DNA from: Glutamicibacter sp. B1
GTDB lineage: Bacteria > Actinomycetota > Actinomycetes > Actinomycetales > Micrococcaceae
Direction: 5' to 3'
Assembly (NCBI RefSeq): GCF_039602135.1
Contig: NZ_CP125942.1
Span: 1,550,001 to 1,614,000 of the forward strand
DNA length: 64,000 nt
Under the pieces are notes generated by a model, which did no database searches, was not told the DNA's origin, and worked only from the letters and a program-made list of their open reading frames with translations. The position numbers and the translations under genes were made by a program. Of this stretch, positions 16,632 to 24,423 are shown piece after piece. Every line of letters begins with the position of its first letter. Positions within the stretch are counted from its first letter, which is position 1.

Positions 16632-17663
16632 ATGCGTGCAGCAGTCATGTATTCAGCAGGGGACATCCGAATCGACACCGTTGCAGATCCACAGCTTCAG
16701 CAGCCTACCGACGCAGTAGTGCGTGTGGTTGCCGGGTGCATCTGCGGATCAGATCTGTGGCCTTACGCTTCCATGGAGGCCTCAGCGACGGGCAGTCGAA
16801 TGGGACACGAATTTGTTGGTGTGGTGGAACAGGTGGGCGATGAGGTGAAGGGAATCGCCGTGGGCGACTTTGTCATTGCCCCCTTTGTCGCCTCTGACGG
16901 AACTTGCGAATTTTGCTTAGAAGGCCTGCAGACCTCCTGCCGGCACGGTGCCCACTGGGGCGGCAGCGCCGATGGCGGCCAGGGTGAGAAGGTACGCGTG
17001 CCACAGGCTGACGGTACCTTGGTTGTGGTTCCTGCCGGATTTGATGAGGCGTTAATTCCATCCTTGCTGGCTCTATCAGATGTCATGTGCACTGGATATC
17101 ACGCCGCGGTGGCCGGTGGTGTAGCACAGGGTAAGACCGTGACGGTCATTGGTGATGGAGCCGTGGGACTAAGCGCCGTACTTTCGGCTAAATTGCTCGG
17201 CGCAACACAGATCATTTTGATGGGTCGCCATCAGGCACGTACCGATCTGGGTCGCGAGTTCGGAGCTACCGAAGTGGTCGCCGTACGCGGCGATGAAGGC
17301 ATTGCCAAGGTCAAGGAACTCAGCGGTGGGGATGGCACCCACATCGTCTTGGAAGCAGTAGGACTGCACACGGCACTAGAGACGGCATTGGCCATTGTCC
17401 GAGATGGTGGCGTGGTCAGCCGTGTCGGCGCACCACAGTACACCGAGGTGCCGTTTGGTTTCGGAGGATTCATGCGTAACATCACGCTCACCGGTGGTGT
17501 CGCTCCAGCCCGCAACTACATTCCAACGCTGTTGCCCCTGGTGCTGGATGGAACGATCCAGCCCGGTCGCGTCTTTGACCGCACCGTGGACTTGGACGGT
17601 GTTCCGGAAGGTTACCAGGCAATGGCTGATCGCCAGGCACTCAAAGTTCTCGTCCGCCCCTAA
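16632..17663 (+). CDS. Zinc-dependent alcohol dehydrogenase family protein
   Basis: This 343-residue medium-chain dehydrogenase/reductase has the catalytic zinc residues in CICGSDLWP (near residue 38) and GHEFVGVVEQVG (near 58), with a Cys-containing structural-zinc loop GTCEFCLEGLQTSC near residue 93. The Rossmann motif GDGAVGLSAVLSAKLLGA is near residue 175. It should oxidise alcohols or reduce aldehydes with NAD(P). The start ATG 16632 has AGGAG upstream. The aldo/keto reductase starts 47 bases after its stop, so both are probably on one transcript. The physiological substrate is not shown. Confidence 0.88.
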   Translation: MRAAVMYSAGDIRIDTVADPQLQQPTDAVVRVVAGCICGSDLWPYASMEASATGSRMGHEFVGVVEQVGDEVKGIAVGDFVIAPFVASDGTCEFCLEGLQTSCRHGAHWGGSADGGQGEKVRVPQADGTLVVVPAGFDEALIPSLLALSDVMCTGYHAAVAGGVAQGKTVTVIGDGAVGLSAVLSAKLLGATQIILMGRHQARTDLGREFGATEVVAVRGDEGIAKVKELSGGDGTHIVLEAVGLHTALETALAIVRDGGVVSRVGAPQYTEVPFGFGGFMRNITLTGGVAPARNYIPTLLPLVLDGTIQPGRVFDRTVDLDGVPEGYQAMADRQALKVLVRP

Positions 17664-17710
17664 ACGCAGCTTTGTGCAACACGGTCCAGAACTATCAGGA
17701 GAAACATCTT

Positions 17711-18574
17711 ATGGCTTCCACTGCACCAACGCTCACCCTTAACAACGGCGTGCAGATTCCCGCTTTGGGGCTCGGCGTTTTCCAGAGCCCACCCGAACAG
17801 ACTGCCAACGCTGTGGCCGAGGCACTACGCGTCGGCTACCGACACATCGACACCGCTGCAGCTTACGGCAACGAGCGAGAGGTGGGTGAGGGGCTACGCC
17901 GTTCCGGTATCTCACGCGAAGAGGTATTTGTTGAGACCAAAGTATGGATTTCCGACTACGGATATGAATCAACGCTCAAGGCCTTTGAAACATCTGCCGG
18001 CAAACTTGGTGTGAATGTCATTGACCTGTTGATCTTGCACCAACCGGTACCTAATCGCTTCTCCGACACCTTGGATGCCTACCGTGCACTCGAGAAGTTG
18101 TTGGCCGATGGTCGTGTCCGGGCCATTGGAGTCAGTAACTTTATGCCCCAACACCTAGAACGGTTGCTTGCCGAGACTGAAATTGTCCCGGCCGTCAACC
18201 AGGTGGAATTGCACCCGTACTTCACCCAGCCAGAAGTGCAACGGGCCAATGCCGACGCGGGAATCTTGACCCAGGCATGGTCACCGATTGGTGGCATCAC
18301 CGTCTACCCAGGATGGGGTAATGGACTGGGCAATGTCCTGCAGGATCCAACTATTGCTCAGATTGCCACTACGCATCAGCGCAGTGCTGCCCAAGTGATG
18401 CTGCGTTGGCACTTGCAGCAAGGGCGTAGCGCCATCCCAAAGTCGGTGAATCCGTCGCGCATTGCCGAGAACTTTGACGTCTTTGGATTCTCACTTTCTG
18501 AAGACGAGATTGCCCAGATCGATGCATTGAATACCGGTGTGCGTGGTGGCCCGGATCCTGAGGCTGTGCGTTAG
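17711..18574 (+). CDS. Aldo/keto reductase
   Basis: This 287-residue NADPH-dependent (alpha/beta)8-barrel reductase keeps the AKR tetrad: Asp and Tyr in DTAAAYGNE near residue 49, Lys in VETKVWISDYG near 76, and His in LLILHQPVP near 111. GVSNFMPQHLE and the cofactor motif IPKSVNPSRIAENFDVF complete the match. It resembles the 2,5-diketo-gluconic acid reductase group. The start is ATG 17711 with AGGAG upstream; an in-frame ATG at 17672 lies before this site and is rejected. It likely works with the alcohol dehydrogenase just upstream in carbonyl detoxification. Confidence 0.9.
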   Translation: MASTAPTLTLNNGVQIPALGLGVFQSPPEQTANAVAEALRVGYRHIDTAAAYGNEREVGEGLRRSGISREEVFVETKVWISDYGYESTLKAFETSAGKLGVNVIDLLILHQPVPNRFSDTLDAYRALEKLLADGRVRAIGVSNFMPQHLERLLAETEIVPAVNQVELHPYFTQPEVQRANADAGILTQAWSPIGGITVYPGWGNGLGNVLQDPTIAQIATTHQRSAAQVMLRWHLQQGRSAIPKSVNPSRIAENFDVFGFSLSEDEIAQIDALNTGVRGGPDPEAVR

Positions 18575-18594
18575 AACCGAGACACCGTGTCGGG

Positions 18595-18612
18595 CAGTCA
18601 CTACGGTGACTG
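18595..18612. terminator. Short hairpin between convergent genes
   Basis: A 7-base stem (18595-18601 with 18606-18612) closes on TACG, a stable UNCG-type tetraloop. It is in the 43-base gap between the convergent aldo/keto reductase and MFS genes. There is no T-run, so termination is possible but not certain. Confidence 0.4.
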
Positions 18613-18617
18613 GCACC

Positions 18618-19814
18618 CTAGTGTGTGGAATGTGGCTCTTTGGCGAAAGTGAGCACGAAGAGTGAACAGAGCAAAGTCACAGCGCTCATCACCAGCGCAA
18701 TGTGCAACAAAGAAAGTACATGGGTCAGAGCTCCTGCAATTAACCCCGGGATTGCGGCAGAGCTGTAGGAGATAAGGTAAATGGTTGCCAGAATTCCTGA
18801 GCGTTCTTGTGGCCGTGCGTTAGTAAGTAGAGACTGAACGGAACCGGAAAATGCGGCACCCCAGCCGGCTCCCGCGATAAGACTGGCGATGAGGAAGGGA
18901 ATGGTTGCGTTCATTGCTAGGCTCGCAACCACCCCGGTAATGGCAAACAGGAAAAGGGCCATGCCTAAACGCTGTTTCTTCGCGGGGCTAAGGCGACCGG
19001 TCAGCAACCCACCGAGCGGGTTGAACAGCATGATCGAGGCGAAGACCGCTGCTGCCAAAAGAGCGTTGGTGGTGCCGAACTGCTCACCTGCCACCGTTGG
19101 TCCAAAGCTCTGATAGAAGGCACCCATGACCCAGGTTCCGAGGATCACGGCGGCGGCGTAGGGCAGAACACGACGTGATTCCGGTGGCAGAGCCAATTTG
19201 GGGCGGATACTCTTTGATGCCCCCGGACTACGGTCTACCGTCTCCGGGCTCAATGCAATGAGGGAAGCGCACAGTGCAAGAAGGATGATGAATACAAGAT
19301 AGACAAGCTGACGCGGAGCGGGCCCATACTCCACGAGTGCTCCAGAAAGTAGCGCACCAACAGGTAAGCCAAACATGGGAACGGTACCGGTGATGGTCGA
19401 GGCCAGCCAGGCCGGCTTAGTCGGTGCGGCGTCGACAATGTAGGCGGCGACGGCGCTGGAAGCGAGTCCGCCGCCAAGTCCTTGCATTGCCCGCCCTATG
19501 ATCAGCGGGGTGGCGCTTTGGACATTGAGCATTAGCAGGCAACCAACTACGGCGAAACCGAGCGCTGCGAAGGCAACCGGCTTGCGTCCCAGGTAATCAG
19601 AGACGCGGCCAAAAAATAACAGTGCCACGGCCACAGCAATGAAATAGGAAGCTGCAACAACGGCCAGCTGACCGGTGCCAATCCCATCCTCCAGACGGTA
19701 GGTCTCATAAAGGGAGACTGGGGAACCAGCGGCCGCAAAGACGGTGCCCAACGAGAGACTGGCTGCCAGGAAACCGAGACGTTGGCGTTTGATGGTGGGC
19801 GTGGTGGTGGTCAA
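18618..19814 (-). CDS. MFS transporter (DHA1-like exporter)
   Basis: This 398-residue protein has about 12 hydrophobic helices and the major-facilitator loop motif GRVSDYLGRKPV near residue 70, repeated in weaker form in the second half (GRLSPAKKQRLG). The pattern fits a drug or metabolite:H+ antiporter of the DHA1 group. The TTG start at 19812-19814 has GGAAAGGA upstream. It is divergent from the MmyB-type regulator at 19975 with a 160-base gap, so that regulator probably controls it. It converges on the aldo/keto reductase. The exported compound is unknown; it may be a product or substrate of the redox enzymes beside it. Confidence 0.85.
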   Translation of the reverse strand: MTTTTPTIKRQRLGFLAASLSLGTVFAAAGSPVSLYETYRLEDGIGTGQLAVVAASYFIAVAVALLFFGRVSDYLGRKPVAFAALGFAVVGCLLMLNVQSATPLIIGRAMQGLGGGLASSAVAAYIVDAAPTKPAWLASTITGTVPMFGLPVGALLSGALVEYGPAPRQLVYLVFIILLALCASLIALSPETVDRSPGASKSIRPKLALPPESRRVLPYAAAVILGTWVMGAFYQSFGPTVAGEQFGTTNALLAAAVFASIMLFNPLGGLLTGRLSPAKKQRLGMALFLFAITGVVASLAMNATIPFLIASLIAGAGWGAAFSGSVQSLLTNARPQERSGILATIYLISYSSAAIPGLIAGALTHVLSLLHIALVMSAVTLLCSLFVLTFAKEPHSTH

Positions 19815-19974
19815 AGTTTTAGTCCTTTCCGCAGGCTACGGTAGGCCGTGTTGGTAGTGCTCTAAGTAGCCTGAATTCATTCCACCGTGCTTTGATGGCG
19901 CCCAACAGGCCCAGCTCTACCGGGGTTCTGGCAGAACCTGTCTGGTTGTGGCTTCCCAGATTTAGAATTGCTCC

Positions 19975-20910
19975 ATGACCTCGCAGCGCTCCCCAAGAAA
20001 CCAACAAGCCCGTGACTTCCTTGTTACTCGGCGCGCCAAAATCACCCCGGAGATGGCAGGTCTTGAACTGTTCGGAGGTAACCGTAGGGTTCCCGGGTTG
20101 CGCCGTGAAGAGGTTGCGATGCTCGCCGGACTTTCGGTCGACTATTACACGCGGCTAGAGAAGGGGAATCTCGCCGGCGCTTCCCAGAGCGTGTTGGATG
20201 GGATCTGTAGAGCGCTACAACTGGATGAAGCTGAAAGAATGTACCTCTTTGATCTTGCTCGCGAGGCAAATTCCAGTAATCCATCAGCGCGCCGGCACCA
20301 CGTAAGTCGGCCAGCGAAGCTCACTGTACGGCCAGGGGTACAACAGATCCTCGATGGCATGACACGCACCCCAGCGTTTGTACGCAATGGCCGGCTGGAC
20401 ATCGTTGCAACGAACTTACTTGGCAGGGCGCTGTACGCGCCACTGTTCGACAGTCCAACGCGTACCAGCGCCCAAGCACTACCAAACATGGCACGCTTTC
20501 GATTCCTAGACCCAGCCGCGCGAGAGTTTTATCCTGACTTTGATTCCTCAGCCGGAGATAACGTCAAGTTGTTGCGTACTGAAGGTGCGCGCCATCCGCA
20601 TGATCCAGGATTCACTGAACTGGTAGGTGAACTCAGCACGCGCAGTGAAGACTTTCGCATGTTGTGGGCATCGAATGATGTGAGACTGCATCACAGTGGG
20701 ACAAAGCTGTTCCACCATCCGGTGGTGGGGGAGTTGCGTCTACACTTTGAAGCTTTTGATCTTCCGGGAGATCCAGGTCTGGCACTGACGGCGCTGAGCG
20801 CACCAGTTGATTCAGCGGCCGCGCAGCGATTGGACTTACTTGCCAGCTGGGCGCTCTCCGTCGAGTCATCAGCTACGCAGCGAGTGACAGGCATCGACTT
20901 GCAGTCCTGA
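19975..20910 (+). CDS. XRE family regulator with MmyB-like ligand-binding domain
   Basis: This 311-residue protein is the second MmyB-type regulator in the cluster. It has the same layout as the one at 15609: VPGLRREEVAMLAGLSVDYY in the helix-turn-helix, then KLTVRPGVQQILDGM and AFVRNGRLDIVATN in the ligand domain, and HPVVGELRLHFEAFDLPGD near the end. It is divergent from the MFS gene, which suggests local control of efflux. As with its relative, no clear ribosome binding site precedes ATG 19975. The two regulators are similar but not identical, which suggests duplication followed by divergence in target sites. Confidence 0.88.
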   Translation: MTSQRSPRNQQARDFLVTRRAKITPEMAGLELFGGNRRVPGLRREEVAMLAGLSVDYYTRLEKGNLAGASQSVLDGICRALQLDEAERMYLFDLAREANSSNPSARRHHVSRPAKLTVRPGVQQILDGMTRTPAFVRNGRLDIVATNLLGRALYAPLFDSPTRTSAQALPNMARFRFLDPAAREFYPDFDSSAGDNVKLLRTEGARHPHDPGFTELVGELSTRSEDFRMLWASNDVRLHHSGTKLFHHPVVGELRLHFEAFDLPGDPGLALTALSAPVDSAAAQRLDLLASWALSVESSATQRVTGIDLQS

Positions 20911-21119
20911 CGCTCATGGAGGAGTTTCTGTGTCGAGGCTCTCTGTTCATATCATGAGCTCGACTCCGTGACAAGAATTATTCGGGCTTCAGGCTGAGAG
21001 CCAGTCGTTTCCATTGAGAATTGCCGGCATCCGATTCGGCATTTTAGACGGCGAGAGAGTGGATGGTGGAAGCCAGATAGATATTGCGTGTGGTATTGAT
21101 AATCAGTGTCGTCTCATCC
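20911..21119. other. Intergenic region with no recognised feature
   Basis: This 209-base gap follows the second MmyB regulator and faces the 3' end of the minus-strand lipoprotein gene. I see no convincing coding sequence, strong hairpin or RNA gene. The sequence becomes more AT-rich here and stays so through the lipoprotein. Confidence 0.4.
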
Positions 21120-23312
21120 CTAGCCAACAGTCAGATCTAGTTCAACGAGGGTCGTCTGATTTTTCGTTGCGTACACTTTTCCGTTGGCGCCACTTGCTGC
21201 ACGCACTCCCAACTTGGTTGTAGCGACATCGCCAATCTGGTGGCTGCGTTCGTGAAGAAAATCGATGAGGGTAGCGCGACCTGATGCAAGATGCACGACA
21301 CGATCTCCTCCATCAAGAAGGGCGATACTCGCGTTGTTCCATCCAGCGCGAGCCTGCGAATTATCAGCCTTGGTCAACTTGTGTTTCTTCGCTAGTTTGC
21401 CGGTACGAATATCAATCACGGCAATTCCTTCAACATCAGAAACAAGTAGCCATCCCGGAACGAGCGAAGCCGTATAGAGTGCCCCGGCATTGGAGACCGG
21501 TTGGGATTTCCAAACAATTTTTTTCTTTTGGATATCAAACTTGAACACGTACGCCGCACCGTCGGTATCGGGGATTCCGTATCCATTACGTACCGACGTC
21601 GTGCCATATAGATATTCATCGGTAGCGGCAAGGGAGACTATTGAATGTCCCTTGATGAAGCCTTCGCCGTCTCCATCAAGAACCCATTCAACGCTGTTGT
21701 CTCCAGGATTGATCATTCCGATAACGCCACCTGATAAGCCATAATCGGGGACCGTTCCGAAGAAGACATTTGTTGAATTTTTCGCCCATCCAAAAGGACG
21801 AGATTGACGATATTTTGTTCCGAGTCGTATGAATCTGTCATATGCAGCAGGCTCAGTACGGCGCGTGGTGTCCAAACTAATCAAGTCCGCACCACCATAT
21901 GAACCCAAGTAAGTTCTGGTTGGATTGAACTCGATCATGCCCTCGATCTGGTTGATTTCAGTGACTTGCGGGGGAGACTGCCAGCTGTGCCCAGAGGTCG
22001 GATTTAGCGCAACGACGCTGCTACCCATGAAGCCACCTAAGTAGATGTTGCCATCACTGTGACCCAATATCGAATGAATAGTCAGTTCACCTGGCTCAAT
22101 TGGTATGTCCACGGTTGCTGAGACACGTTGAGAGTTGATATCGAAGATTTCAATTTTGATCCCTTTGGTGCTTTGGCCTATCACAGTTACTTGTGTCCGG
22201 AACGAAACAATGGACAAAGGTTTATCCGTGGAGATAGCGCCCATCGCAACGTCGGTCCATTTGACCGTATCTGTGCCGAAGAGCTGTTTATCTGTCACGG
22301 TATAAGTGTTTGCACTCTCGCCAACCAGATCGGAAGCAATTCGACGATCCCAAACGCGCTCCACAGGAGCAGACCATTTCTTTGTCGTTGTGTCGAGCAG
22401 AAGCTGTTCTTTGATGCCACTGGCTGTGACCGCAACCTTGGTTCCAAGAGTGGTAAGGCTACTGATAAAACCTTCGTTGACCTTTTGAGGTAGGTTGATT
22501 TCTAAGACATTTGAAGGATTTGAAGCTGGGAATGTGTAGACCTTCGGATTAACAGAACCAGTACCGGCCCAGATGACATCACCTGAGCTGATAGTTACAA
22601 AACGAACATAATCGGCCTCGGGCGCAAGTCGCTTAAAGACGGTGATTTTCTCGTTGCTGGGTTCATATTTGAAGACGGACCCGATCGGGTATGTTCCACC
22701 CCAAACATTTCCCTTTGAGTCCAAACTCAATTCGTAAATTACAGTCGCGTCCTCGACGTCTCCGAGTTTGTTGATGTTACTTGGATTCGTTGGCGTCCAC
22801 GAATAGATGATCGACTTGGCCCCGATATATAGGATCTTACGTTGAGCGTCCCAGACCATCGTTTCTATGCCACCAGTGTGACTGTCATTGAGGTGAAGCG
22901 TGTGCCTCACGGCCTTGCTTTTCGGGTCCAGGATTTGAAGCTGGTTTTTCAATCCAACAATGCTGACAGCTAAGAGAGGGTACGGGTTGGCACCAAAACC
23001 TCGTAATGGTTCAACATTTTTGACTTTTACGCTGGGGAAAGCGCCGGGATAGCTTCTGGCAATGCCGGGTGTGCGCGGCCCTTCCTTCAAAGTCGAAATG
23101 ACACGTGGGTCCCGATTTTTCAGTGTCGACTTAGCCGTAGTAACGGGCTTTGGTGGCTCGGTCGCAGAGGGCGTTGGTTGGCTAGGAGATTCTTGTGGCG
23201 CTGTTGTGCAACCAGACAAGGTGGTCAGTGCGCCAGCAGCACCAAGCATGGTCCAAGAAAGTACTTTTCGACGTGAAATAGATGAAGGATTGTTCGGCAC
23301 GTCTAAGTGCAA
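21120..23312 (-). CDS. Tat-exported lipoprotein with predicted beta-propeller repeats
   Basis: This 730-residue protein starts with a twin-arginine signal (SRRKVLSW at residues 13-20) followed by a hydrophobic core and the lipobox LSGC at about 32-35, so it should fold in the cytoplasm and be exported as a lipoprotein. The body has repeated strand patterns such as GNVWGGTYPIGSVFKY, DVIWAGTGSVNPKVY and GNIYLGGFMGSSVVAL, as in PQQ-, NHL- or lyase-type beta-propellers. No catalytic motif is recognised. TTG start with AGGAG upstream. Base composition is more AT-rich than the neighbouring genes, so transfer is possible. It stands alone and its role is unknown. Confidence 0.75.
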   Translation of the reverse strand: MHLDVPNNPSSISRRKVLSWTMLGAAGALTTLSGCTTAPQESPSQPTPSATEPPKPVTTAKSTLKNRDPRVISTLKEGPRTPGIARSYPGAFPSVKVKNVEPLRGFGANPYPLLAVSIVGLKNQLQILDPKSKAVRHTLHLNDSHTGGIETMVWDAQRKILYIGAKSIIYSWTPTNPSNINKLGDVEDATVIYELSLDSKGNVWGGTYPIGSVFKYEPSNEKITVFKRLAPEADYVRFVTISSGDVIWAGTGSVNPKVYTFPASNPSNVLEINLPQKVNEGFISSLTTLGTKVAVTASGIKEQLLLDTTTKKWSAPVERVWDRRIASDLVGESANTYTVTDKQLFGTDTVKWTDVAMGAISTDKPLSIVSFRTQVTVIGQSTKGIKIEIFDINSQRVSATVDIPIEPGELTIHSILGHSDGNIYLGGFMGSSVVALNPTSGHSWQSPPQVTEINQIEGMIEFNPTRTYLGSYGGADLISLDTTRRTEPAAYDRFIRLGTKYRQSRPFGWAKNSTNVFFGTVPDYGLSGGVIGMINPGDNSVEWVLDGDGEGFIKGHSIVSLAATDEYLYGTTSVRNGYGIPDTDGAAYVFKFDIQKKKIVWKSQPVSNAGALYTASLVPGWLLVSDVEGIAVIDIRTGKLAKKHKLTKADNSQARAGWNNASIALLDGGDRVVHLASGRATLIDFLHERSHQIGDVATTKLGVRAASGANGKVYATKNQTTLVELDLTVG

Positions 23313-23459
23313 TGGATTCGCTCCTGAAGTTGCGGTAGACCCCTGTACGTCTCCAACCTATCAAGTCATTGTGGGTTCTGTCTGGGAAAGAAATCGGTTT
23401 AGTCGCTAGAAGAAAAGTGAGTACGGCGACGATACGAGCAATCAGACTTCCAACGACGG

Positions 23460-24275
23460 CTACGCCGAGTAGGCTTCGAGCACCTGGTCGTTAAACGGAG
23501 CCCACGCCTCAACAGCCCATTGTCCAAAGTTTTTATCGGTCAGGGTGACACAGGCTAAACGGTGAACGGGATCGACCCAGAGGAAAGTTCCTGACTGTCC
23601 GAAGTGCCCGAAAGTACTTGCTGGATGGTTGGCTCCGGTCCAGTGTGGATTTTTGGTGGATCGAATCTCGAAGCCCAGACCCCAATCGTTAGGATTCTGT
23701 CGGCCGTAACCAGGCAGAATGCCAGCAAGATTCTCAAAATGTACGCGAGTGGCATCATCGAGAGTCTCTTTGGCAATAATGGTGGGGTTCATTAGTTCAG
23801 CGGCGAACTTAGTTAGGTCTGCTGCTGTGGAACGGCCATCTTTAGCGCAACTTCCGGCGATCTGAGTCTGATCCATACCCAATGGTGCAAAAACTGCCTC
23901 GTGCGCATATTCGGCCATGCTCATTCCAGTTTCCTGCTCCAAATGCGCAGCAAGCTTCTCGAAACCGGTATTGGAATATCCTCGCTTGGTACCGACCTCA
24001 AAGCGAATGGTTTCCGAATCGAAGTCATAGCCTGCGGTATGCGCCAACAAGTGGTGAACGGTGGATCCTTCGGGACCGGCCGGATCATCGAGGCTAATAG
24101 CTTCTTCTTCCAAAGCCACCAAGAAGGTGTAAGCACTGAGGAGCTTGGTGACCGAGGCTAAGGTATACACACGATTCACATCACCGTGTTGGTCAAGCAC
24201 TTGACCCTGGCCATCTACAACTACGGAAACTGCGTTCTCGGAAGGCCACTGGTCAATCTGGCTCAGAATGCTCAT
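23460..24275 (-). CDS. Serine hydrolase, beta-lactamase/class C-like family
   Basis: This 271-residue protein has the penicillin-binding-fold motif SVTK (ASVTKLL near residue 43), YSN (GYSNTGF near 112) and HFG (GHFGQSGTFLW near 230) in the position of the third motif. It fits the beta-lactamase-related esterase and peptidase group rather than a true antibiotic-inactivating enzyme. No signal peptide is seen from the chosen start, so it is probably cytoplasmic. The start is the ATG ending at 24275 with AGGG upstream; the frame stays open to 24386 but that extension lacks a ribosome binding site. It is divergent from smc. Confidence 0.8.
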   Translation of the reverse strand: MSILSQIDQWPSENAVSVVVDGQGQVLDQHGDVNRVYTLASVTKLLSAYTFLVALEEEAISLDDPAGPEGSTVHHLLAHTAGYDFDSETIRFEVGTKRGYSNTGFEKLAAHLEQETGMSMAEYAHEAVFAPLGMDQTQIAGSCAKDGRSTAADLTKFAAELMNPTIIAKETLDDATRVHFENLAGILPGYGRQNPNDWGLGFEIRSTKNPHWTGANHPASTFGHFGQSGTFLWVDPVHRLACVTLTDKNFGQWAVEAWAPFNDQVLEAYSA

Positions 24276-24423
24276 GGAATGATCTATCCCTCGATATTTC
24301 TTGCTGGTAAATGCGAGCAGAATCAGAAAAGCCAAGCACGCTTCGCTAGAATTGCGTGAAGGATTGAGTGTTACTACCCAAACCAACCTTAGCGATCTGA
24401 CCCAAACTTAGGAACTTTACGCT

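Noticed and set aside
23460..24275. Calling the serine hydrolase a beta-lactamase resistance gene
   Set aside because: It lacks a signal peptide from the supported start and fits the broad esterase/peptidase relatives of class C enzymes.
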